Origin: Saccoglossus kowalevskii
Taxonomy: Eukaryota > Hemichordata > Enteropneusta > Harrimaniidae
Length of the DNA: 26,210 nucleotides
Direction of reading: 5' to 3'
Assembly (NCBI RefSeq): GCF_000003605.2
Contig: NW_003123414.1
Location: 68,853 to 95,062 of the forward strand
Shown here: positions 12,901 to 21,675 of the stretch, one piece after another
Layout of the letters: every line of letters starts with the position of its first letter
How positions within the stretch are numbered: position 1 is the first letter of the stretch
Program-made: the position numbers and the translations under genes
The notes under the pieces: generated by a model
Told to the model about the DNA's origin: nothing
Database searches by the model: none
The model's input: only the letters and a program-made list of their open reading frames with translations

Positions 12901-15900
12901 TGCCACTCACTTCAACCTTAAACAATGATATGTGTTGTCATTTGTTATTAATTTTATTATTATGGAAATGAGTTACCTTTTTCTAAAATAAACAAAATTT
13001 GATAGTAATATCATCATGTAAAAAAAAATTGTTTAAAATGATTGTACTTGATATAGACTGAACATGTTGGGGAAAAAATAAATCTAAAATACACTGTAAC
13101 CTCAATATAATGAACACCGTTATAATGAACTTCCTGATATAATGAACACATAGCGTGTCTCCCGCTCACAACAAACCCAATGTATTGTGTGCTCATTATA
13201 GTGAACATTTCACTATAACAAACTAATTGTATGTCCCCCGAAGAGTTCGTTATAGCGAGGCTACAGTGTAATAAAATCCCTGCCTAACTACCAATAGATT
13301 TTACTCTAATACTGGAAACACCAAATTTGTTTTTCATTGGCCTCATAATGGTTTGAGATCTTTTTAACATGGTCCACATAAATAATGAGGGATGAACTGG
13401 GATTCTGTACAAACAGGTCCATGCATTTACATTCTATGTTTCTGGTTTGATGTTGACTCATTTACAGCCCTGTCATTGGTGATACAAGAAGTTTACTCCT
13501 TATAGCATGTGTGTGGGTTGTCTTATGCAAACCAACAATGCTGTTTTTGCACATGGTCAATTCACTCCGATTATATGTCAGTTGACACATTACCATTGCC
13601 ATGCGATAAATTCATTACTTTTACCGGTTCTATCAGTCTGATGGAATTGATATCATCATTGATAACTCTATGAAGTACAATTACATTCTATATAGTCTCT
13701 TTGCACCTACTTGATTTCTTATTCATTCTGAATGGACAGTTGGATGAACATACAATAGCCTTAAAAGTAAGGGGGTATATTTGTACAACACCCTGTAACT
13801 TTGCATGATATGGGTCTATAATACTGTCTTGTAAACAGTTAACTACTGGTTTTGTACAGTTTATTGTTGCTGCACATATACTTATTTTTGGCAATATGAC
13901 TACTACCAAATTGGTCGGTGGTGATACCTATCATTTGGGTCTTCCGTCGACACTTATCTGCTTTTGCACCATGAGTCGTTCCATGCACATCATACCAGAT
14001 TTAATCATGACACTCCGTTTACAACATTAATTTACCTCATTATAATGTGCATAACCTGTGTTTTCATTGAGAGGATACTTGAATGCACGGTAGTGCTTTC
14101 AGCATCCTCTCACTAGTTATTTACAATGTGCCTCAAGATTTAATTTAAGGAAAGTCCAATCATATCCAAAGCATTTCAACAATGTTCTTCTTATTGAACA
14201 TTCCTCTACTCAACACCTTACTCAAATCATTCATTACAATATATAATCCTTACCACTTGTTTTATTATTTTCTTCCAGGCGAGATAATTCAACCATCACC
14301 TGTATCTCCTATTGGTTCAACTTTTTACTTTATTCTTACTCGAATTTTTTTGTAAACTTGTTGTATATTGATGGTTAAGATAAAAAATAAAAACTGTATT
14401 TTTTCCTTGTTCATTACAGANNNNNNNNNNNNNNNNNNNNNNNNNNNNNNNNNNNNNNNNNNNNNNNNNNTATTGGTTCAACTTTTTACTTTATTCTTAC
14501 TCGAATTTTTTTGTAAACTTGTTGTATATTGATGGTTAAGATAAAAAATAAAAACTGTATTTTTTCCTTGTTCATTACAGACGTTTATTCTATTCACACT
14601 ATTTTTACATGGTTGTCTTCCAACTAGTCATGCTGAGTGATGTCTAATAGCAGCTGGCCAAATTACAATCGAGTGGTGGGTGGGTCACAGTCAAGTACAA
14701 ATAAGCCATTCACTGCCAAAGAACAAATATAATCATTCTTTCCGATCAAGTACTTTAACCCTCTTGATTCAAATGACATAGCCAAAAGACGTAAGACATC
14801 ACCTACTTCGTATAACACACAACACTATATTCACATAATTGTTCATACATGTATACATTGTCACAGCGAAATCAATTACATAAATTTACCAACAGCTCCA
14901 GCAAATCATCTGCCCATATTAACTATAGCCTCTTTTGTAATCCCTCTAATACTTATATTTTGTGTTTCAATCACATAATGTTAGTCCAAAAATGTCAGCT
15001 TCTATTATTTGAACACAATCCTATTATCAAGGTCACGTTTGTGTTGCGCTGGTCCCGCTAACTCTGGATTAAATCTATTGTTTCTGTCACATACATCAAA
15101 AGCCATGTTTACCCTCGCTCTTAAGTTTTTCAGTGTGATGTCATAAGACGAAATGGTGCGCTCTCATTGGTCAATAACTACCTCGAGAATTCCACATATC
15201 AAACGATGACACCAGTTCAGATCCTGTGCTTTGCATAAACACGAACACAACGAGTTCTTGTATGCAAATCAACAAATGTAATATATATACAAAATCACTT
15301 TAAGAAGGATGCATATCAATGGTGTTTTCAGTGTTAGAATAGCTAAAAAGCAAAAAATGAGAGAGGGGGGTCGCGTGGAAAGGACTCTGAGTGTGACTCT
15401 GAGTGTGACTCTGAGGTCGTGTGACTTGCTCATTGTGTTTATATCAACCTGGGCACATAAACCAGAAAACAAGAAATACTAGCGTATACCTACGATTAGA
15501 CGATTATATAATAATCAGAACTCTCATAACAAACTTTCCTAATATACACCCTGCAACAAAAATGATAGAATATTTTCCTCCACTGTACGTTTTCAGAAAC
15601 ACCTCACCAGCGTACGCAACGGAAGTGTAAACCGCCATTACCTATTTAACATATATCAATATTGCACGAATAAACATGTATTTCTCTGTCCTAGAACTAC
15701 CTTTAAAGTGAATTTGGTATACCACTGGCGAGTATACCACTCAAGTCTATTGCACGTGTGTACATGTCGAGAAACTGATCCCAAATCTTATGGTATACGC
15801 GGCCTATGTATTCCTTAATCAAAGTATAGTTGTAATACCATACTTCACTATTGCATTAGGGGGTCGAAGTCCACTGTTTTACATGCTATATCAGAATTGT

Positions 15901-16106
15901 GTCGGGTGATTAGGGACACAGACACGCGTTTGTGTGAATGCACTTAAACCACGTGTCACATACCTTCTTAATGATCTCCTATTATCTTCCAACGTAGTTT
16001 CATCGTCAGCTCCAGAGCTATAGTAGCTCCAGACTTTCAGAGACGCGTATTTTTCAGCATGTTTTTCATAATCATCCAGACAAACTAGTTGATGATTGAG
16101 TGCCAT
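6968..16106 (-). CDS. HAO1-like: FMN-dependent 2-hydroxyacid oxidase (glycolate oxidase family), copy A, complete 7-exon gene
   Basis: Exons in transcript order: 16106-15964, 10712-10561, 9947-9658, 9347-9138, 8141-7983, 7656-7587, 7032-6968 (stop TGA 6970-6968). All borders are GT-AG, the frame stays open, and the product is 362 aa, close to the family's ~370. Family members oxidise 2-hydroxyacids to 2-oxoacids with FMN and O2, releasing H2O2 in peroxisomes. Visible hallmarks: [12 protein letters not shown] (exon 1), SPTAFHG (exon 2), LPIILKG with the FMN Lys and SNHGGRQLD with catalytic His and substrate Arg (exon 4), and [21 protein letters not shown] followed by IGRP for FMN phosphate (exon 5). 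The C-terminus APSRL is a PTS1-type tail. Oddities: the Trp after MxLS and the Gln before the active-site Tyr of glycolate oxidases are replaced (Ile and Asp), and VDTP is VDNC. Start chosen at [16 protein letters not shown] long-chain oxidase (HAO2-like) is possible; the substrate is not determinable here. Confidence 0.5.
12495..12519. repeat. Perfect 9-bp inverted repeat
   Basis: TGATCATGA, a 7-base spacer, then TCATGATCA. The arms are perfect. It lies in intron 1 of oxidase copy A with no other support for function. Confidence 0.5.
13092..13268. mobile_element. Mariner/pogo-type MITE, 177 bp, TA target duplication
   Basis: Ends CACTGTAACCTCAATATAA and, on the other strand, CACTGTAGCCTCGCTATAA are imperfect terminal inverted repeats of about 25 bp. 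TA dinucleotides flank both sides (13090-13091 and 13269-13270). The left half repeats TATAATGAAC three times. There is no room for a transposase, so it is non-autonomous. The superfamily is inferred from TA duplication and TIR style. Confidence 0.5.
14310..14581. repeat. 111-bp direct repeat flanking the assembly gap
   Basis: Bases 14310-14420 and 14471-14581 are identical over 111 bp, with only the N run between them. The first copy ends exactly at the gap and the second begins exactly after it. This is what unmerged overlapping contig ends look like, rather than a biological repeat. Confidence 0.5.
14421..14470. other. Assembly gap (50 N)
   Basis: Exactly 50 N, a placeholder size. See the identical 111-bp flanks: the true gap length is probably zero or negative. 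Confidence 0.5.
15383..15414. repeat. 12-bp tandem repeat, about 2.7 copies
   Basis: GACTCTGAGTGT is present twice followed by GACTCTGA. It lies in intron 1 of oxidase copy A. Confidence 0.5.
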
Positions 16107-16320
16107 TGTAGACGGATTATTTTGATAGATAAGGTTGCTAAAGCAATTTATTGCTAAATACATTTAACAGCTAGCAGATCATCATGGTTGAAATGCCACG
16201 TGTGTGGTAATCGAATGAGTACTGGAACGAGTATTTTTTTTAAGTCGTTTATCTTATTTAGGATTCAAACTTCTGTCTGTGTAACACTACGGGGTAAGTA
16301 TGTTAGACGTCAATGCAATC

Positions 16321-16351
16321 ATTTATTTATTTATTTATTTATTTATTTATT
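16321..16351. repeat. (ATTT)n microsatellite
   Basis: Seven uninterrupted ATTT units plus a partial copy, about 215 bases upstream of the copy A start codon. Confidence 0.5.
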
Positions 16352-16498
16352 CGTCGTCATGTGTTAGTTAAAGCGGGGGAGTCGTCACCTGCACATGCGT
16401 CAGAAGGCCATAGCGTGTCATTGTTTACAAACAAGCGTCTACCCATGAGCCTTTGAGGTTTTAGCGTGTGTTGTTATCGTCGCTTTGGACTCAATTCC

Positions 16499-16510
16499 CG
16501 CGCGTGCGCA
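16499..16510 (-). promoter_or_regulatory. NRF1-like site upstream of oxidase copy A
   Basis: The minus strand reads TGCGCACGCGCG, a full match to the NRF1 consensus YGCGCAYGCGCR. It lies about 390 bases upstream of the copy A ATG in the only locally GC-rich stretch, as expected for a promoter. Binding is not shown and the TSS is unknown. Confidence 0.5.
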
Positions 16511-16689
16511 AGGGACGACCCTCCCGCTTTAACAGATCGCAGTGTCAGTGGCTTTGACACCCCCCCCCCCCCCACGGTAGGGTCCATATATTGTATATAT
16601 TGTAATACAATCTCAGATATCACTCAGGACCGACTGAACGGAGGGCCCTATGTTACATGTGACACGTTGATGCAATCATGGAGGAATAT

Positions 16690-16808
16690 ATTATGAGGTT
16701 ATTACGAGGATATATCAAAGTATGCACGAAGACAGTACAGCGGCAGTATCGACCGACGCGCACTGTCTTCGTGTATACTTTCAGGTATCCTCGTAATAAC
16801 CTTATTAT
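16690..16808. mobile_element. Foldback element or short MITE with arms of about 45 bp
   Basis: The left arm (AGGTTATTACGAGGATA... to GACAGT at 16736) is repeated inverted from ACTGTC at 16762 to ...CGTAATAACCT. There are a few mismatches and a 25-base loop (16737-16761). The outermost bases are less certain. No coding capacity; no clear target duplication beyond AT-rich flanks. Confidence 0.5.
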
Positions 16809-17286
16809 TATACAAACTGTTCCTTCCAATGATACATCATAGGAATGCCGAAATCCAAAAAGTTAGGAACAGAATCAGGGAACTTCTTTGTGTGGAGTCC
16901 TGTCAAACCCTGGTGGCAGCCATGTTTGTTTTTTATTATTAGAGGACACTTACGCGCGTAACCATTCCATATTAGGAATTCGCATTTCCTTATATGATAG
17001 GATAAAAATACCTCGTAAAATACCGCAAAATTATGGCACGCTGTAACGTATGGCGTTACGGCGACAGATGTATAATAATGAAATATATGAAAATATAATA
17101 AAATAGACGAAACCCGTTAATGTGTATCACGTTCTTTACTGGAATGTCGTGTTTATACTGTTACATCATAACTACTGAAGTGTTTTTTTTTTCTTGAATA
17201 TTTACGTTTCTCGGATGCTTCAATGTTAACCTAATTGTTATACGGATAATAAATCAAAAGTGTAACAGTAAGAACTCTTCTGATCC

Positions 17287-20200
17287 TCAAAGTCGGCAAT
17301 ATAAATTCTTTTCCATGACAATACTCTCATTAATGTCCTTGATTGTTCTGCAACCTGTAAAATACCACACGAAGACATGAGATACTAATAGCCCGCAATG
17401 GGCAATTAAATTCAGGCTGTTCTATTGTCACTCTCAATTTACGGCTACGCTAGTTACATAGTGTAGAGAAACTGGGATAATTCACGTACAGATGGGTTAG
17501 AAATACGTAGGAGAAATAAGCTAATCATTCAGCGGGAAAAACGCTGTTCACAACGACGAGAATGCGCGGTACACTGGGAACAAGACACCGACTATACATC
17601 ACACCACACGCGGCATACAGTCCTAGTATCCCCTATCAACATAAAAGTCATTCTTTCATACCACACATACAGAGGTCAATTAAATGGACAGTATGCATAA
17701 ATGTCATTCTCCTTTATGCCTAACTACTGTATGTTGCCAAGGTTTTTTATTCTATATGCGAGTCCAAAATTCAATTTATAAGTATGGTCTCGTGTGTAGG
17801 TGAGTGTAATTTATACAAAAGTACGGTGACCCACGTATACAATCAGTCTGCTACTTAAAAATCCACCGCCTATTTGGGCAAACCGATCAGCTATACGCTC
17901 TGTAAGCTCTGACTCTATAGCTAATCGAGTATGTTAAACAACAGAGTAGACGTCTGACTCAGATATATAAATTTGGTGCAGATAGGACGTGTCATACTTT
18001 CGGACCATTATATTTACAGGTCGCAGGTTACACTTGCCAATCAATTTTTAAGTCATTACTTGCCTGATAATGCCATTGCTAAGCTCAACTCGTCTTTCAA
18101 AATCTGCAAGACGTTTTTGACACCTTCTTATGGAAAAATAAATGTGAGACAATGGTGTCATATCAGTCACTCATTAGTATTTAACAAGTGTTGTTAGATT
18201 TTTTTATATGACAACATGACACATTGTACATTGATGTACTCATTGTGGTACGTTTTACGACAAGTTTTTGAATCCTATTAAATTAATATGTTGTTACGTG
18301 TTTTACTTCTTAGAAACTATGAATGAAGATATCCAAGAGGAACAATTGGTGTTATAAGTGATTACATACGACATATAACACACATATTTATTGCATTATT
18401 ACTTATAATATAAATCACCTTGTACACCAAGCCGTATATAACTGGTCTACCAATAAAGACAGCCTTAGCACCAAGAGCCAATGCTTTCAATACATCAGTA
18501 CCTGTACGAACACCACCATCCATGTAGACTTTTATTTTATCACCTACAGCCCTGGATATCCCTGCTAGCACATCTATCTGAGCAATAAAGCGGGGAGAAT
18601 ACTGTAATGACATAACTTTGACTTGCGTGTTGCTTTCACATATTTGTGAATGCGTGAATAATCATTATTAATAGTCATTATGTACAAAACACGTACGTCT
18701 TTATTATATTACTTACCGTGGCTGGTACACCATCTAACTGTCTCCCACCATGGTTAGATACCATAATAGCATCCACTTTATGTTCCACTGCAATCAATGC
18801 ATCTTCAACTGTCATAATGCCTTTGAGTATTATGGGTAATTTGGTTATGGACTTTATCCAATCAATGTCCGCCCACGTTGCACTTGGATCACTACATTTC
18901 ACTTCATCCACGTATGTTGCTTCATTCATAATACCCTTGAACATAACAAACAGCATTGCAATTCACAAATGTATAAGTTAATTGTAAGTTGGACTGCAAA
19001 AATATCCTGTTCGATCTCGATTACAATTACTGTAATTAATAAATCGAGAAATTTGAAAACTTATTTTTAAAAATAATGATCCCAAATTATACATGTATAT
19101 ATCAATTACGTTTGTGTATATTTATTACCTTTGTATTATTTGAAATGAAGTTAACTATAATATACATTTACTAAAACAATTCATGACATGTTCTCGTTGG
19201 TTATAATGTCGTTTTTAATAAATATTAGAAATATAGTTTCTCAATTGCAGTTTGATATTGTGCAAATCCTTTTTTACTAGCCTTTACAAAATATTCATGT
19301 CTTTATTATTAATAATCTACTACAACCGTCATATATGGACTGATTGCATCGATGTATCGACCACATACAAATGATGATGCTTATTGTTGTAAACATTATA
19401 CATATGGCTTACATTTTTGCAGTATATTTCAAAGTTAGCAATAATCGCATTTCTTGGTACAATATCCCCAGGTACATATGCCATTTTTCGCCTGAACCCA
19501 ACATGGCAGTTATCGACTGACACAACAATGCCTTTACATCCAGCTTGTTCCGCTCTTTGTACCATGTCCTTAGTTACACGTGGGTTAGGCCAAAGATAGA
19601 TATTCATCCATTTCGTACCTCCGGGGTGAGCACAACAAATGTCTTCAAGCGATAACGAACTTGCAGGGCTGAGTACCATACATGTATTAAACGTCCCCGA
19701 GGCTGAAACATTGAATTGTAATTTTAAGATTGAAGAAAAAATAAACATATATATTTATATATTGTTTTTATATTGTTTATTATTCGACCTGTTCTGTAAT
19801 TCTAACTTCTAAACATTTCCTACCTTTGGAAGTTCCTGCATCAGCGTGCGGATGGGCCAATCCTTGAAATGCTGTTGGAGATATGCAAATTGGTATGCCG
19901 ATTACACTGCCTAGTATTGTAGTTTTCAAGTCTTGTGTAGACACGTCCCTCAACACTCTTGGTTTTAGACAAATTCTTTAAATAAAAGAAAGAAAACGTG
20001 TACTCAGTGATTTAGAAAACGATACGAGAAAATCAGCTACAAAGATAGATAAAACAATTTTTTGTCCGACAGATTGATATTGAAATATTGATAGAAATAT
20101 TATAATTTTTAACGGAACGTATCTGACTAGGCATTCAAGATCAAAATGTCATGGCAAACATTTCAAAAATAGTTAATATACATCTGGCAAAAATTGACAA

Positions 20201-21675
20201 AATAAGGGTTAGCCTTAATGTGATAAAACACTCATTTATTCACTTATATCCATAAAATAAGTATATTATAAATAATCCAATTAAACACACATCAAAACAC
20301 CTTAAAACTGGCCTACATTTTGCATGTACGTTTTCCATAACTTTTCTTTTCACATATATCAATGTTGCCGATAACACGAGACTACACGAATATACTTTCT
20401 CTATCCAATATAGAACTTAAAAATGAAGTTGGTTTAATATTTATTAATAACCATCACTGAAGCGAGTCTATTGTGCATGTGTACATGTCGCGAAACTGGT
20501 TCGATCTCATAGTATAGGCGAACTTTGGGTCGAAGTCCAATGTGTTAATGGTGTACAGGTAATTTGGGACATATATTTGTACCCACTTAAGGGATTGGTC
20601 AGTTACTTCGGCCTAGGGGGGGGGGCAGATTACATTTTGCCAGCTGTTGACCCACCCCCTATCAAATAAAAAAAAGTGGATAACCCCCCCCAAAAAAAAA
20701 CATTATATTTTAGAACTTAAAACATGCTGACCCCCCCCCCCCTAAAAAAACAAAGAAACATTAACAGTTTTGGCTTTGAAATGATTACAAAATGTATTAT
20801 ATGTGCATTGAAAATATCATGGTTTGCCATAATTTTTAGCGTTTGCATTTAATAGACCTTAGGAGGGGAGGGGAAGCATAAAGCCAAAAAAATGACTACA
20901 GAAAAGGCTGTAGGAAGGAGGGAAATCTATGTTGCTAAAAATAGTAAATAAAAGCAAAGCTGTGGAGTACTCACTCGATATACGCCCTTATATTTTAATT
21001 TATATATCAGCATTTTCACAAATTTTACTTTTAACTGTCACTGCTCTTTGTACTAATTGCTGTGTTGTCTTTCTGTCTCCTGTTATAATTGGATAAATCC
21101 AGTAAATAACTTATGCAATGGTGAGTGACTTAAGACTTTAAATAAAATAATCTGATATCAGCAGCACATGGACTTGGGATGTGTTTAAAACTTAACTGTT
21201 AATCGGGGTTCTAGCCGCATTGCATAATCTGTTAGTTATTTGGCAACGTTAACCTCAAAATATTTAGCCTATAACATTTTTTGCATCAACAAATTTATAG
21301 GCAATATAGGTAATAGTTATTATTAAGAACACATTTGTATGATTAACTTTTTTATCGTTTGTTCTGAAATAATTTTTTTATAAATATATGCATGAGCGTG
21401 TGTGAACTCTGTAAAACATGATATCAAAAACAGGGTGACCCCCCCCCCTATTCGCACAATCAAAAACAGGGTAACCCCCCTACTGATCCACTGCCCCCCC
21501 CCCCAGGCCGAAGTAACTGACCAATCCCTAAATAAGATACATACCTTCTAAATGATCTCCTATTATCTTCCAACGTAGTTTCATCGTCGGCTCCAGAGCT
21601 ATAGCAGCTCCAGACCTTCAGAGATGTGTGTTTTTCAGCATATTTTTCATAATCGTCCAGACACACCAGTGCCAT
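17287..21675 (-). CDS. HAO1-like: FMN-dependent 2-hydroxyacid oxidase, copy B; probably disrupted or recoded at exon 6
   Basis: Tandem paralogue of copy A. Exons: 21675-21545, 19975-19824 (152 bp as in A), 19702-19413 (290, as in A), 18935-18717 (219; A has 210), 18577-18419 (159, as in A), 18126-18064, 17354-17287 (stop TGA 17289-17287). Lys, His and Arg of the active site ([16 protein letters not shown]) and the FMN-phosphate IGRP are present; the tail is LYCRL, compatible with PTS1. Oddities: the exon-1 Tyr aligned with the substrate-binding Tyr of glycolate oxidases is Cys (SCYSSG versus SYYSSG in A). The ancestral ATG (21685-21683) is out of frame and the usable ATG is 10 bases downstream. 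The exon-6 acceptor seen in A is lost, and the nearest AG (18128-18127) causes a frameshift to TGA after nine codons, unless exon 5 is extended to 18403. The exon-6 donor is GC (CAG|GCAAGT). All other exons are open. It may be a decaying gene or an altered but expressed one. Confidence 0.5.
18065..18140 (-). other. Damaged exon-6 acceptor region of oxidase copy B
   Basis: Copy A reads CTCAG|GGTGAACAAGGTGTC at this boundary. Copy B reads TTTTTCCATAAGAAGGTGTC, so the CAG and the Gly-Glu codons are gone. In the ancestral frame a TAA lies two codons before the conserved Gly-Val-Lys-Asn. The remaining AGs give an exon starting two bases into a codon, whereas exon 5 ends on a codon boundary. Confidence 0.5.
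20591..21528. mobile_element. 938-bp non-autonomous TIR transposon in intron 1 of oxidase copy B (PIF/Harbinger-like target site)
   Basis: Perfect 24-bp terminal inverted repeats begin GGGATTGGTCAGTTACTTCG (20591-20614; inverted copy 21505-21528). Similarity continues inward through a G/C run and CAG. TAA flanks both ends (20588-20590 and 21529-21531). At the same place copy A reads CACTTAA then directly ACCACGTGTCACATACC, so A is an empty site. No transposase frame is visible. The interior has several C8-C13 tracts after CTGA or GTGA. The three-base TAA duplication fits PIF/Harbinger; the superfamily is inferred. Confidence 0.5.

Larger units (their letters stand above)
10713..15963 (-). other. 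Intron 1 of oxidase copy A (5.25 kb)
   Basis: Long intron between the exon-1 donor (AAG|GTATGT at 15963) and the exon-2 acceptor (TTTCATAG at 10713). It contains a mariner/pogo-like MITE (13092-13268), a perfect 9-bp hairpin (12495-12519), a 50-N gap with duplicated flanks (14310-14581) and a 12-bp tandem repeat (15383-15414). Near its 5' end (about 15,660-15,960) it is recognisably similar to the matching part of intron 1 in copy B. No coding exon of another gene is supported inside it. Confidence 0.5.
16107..17286. other. Region between oxidase copies A and B
   Basis: Runs from just upstream of the copy A start codon to the copy B stop. It should contain the copy A promoter and 5' UTR and the copy B 3' end. 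It holds an ATTT microsatellite, a GC-richer stretch with an NRF1-like palindrome (16499-16510), a C14 run at 16560-16573 and a foldback element (about 16690-16808). No coding gene is supported. Confidence 0.5.

Noticed and set aside
14310-14581. LTRs or a tandem duplication around the N run
   Set aside because: The copies are 100% identical and abut the gap exactly, with no TG...CA ends or target duplication; best explained as contig overlap.
18718-19599. Plus-strand open frames at 18718-18981 and 19417-19599
   Set aside because: Antisense shadows of copy B exons 4 and 3.
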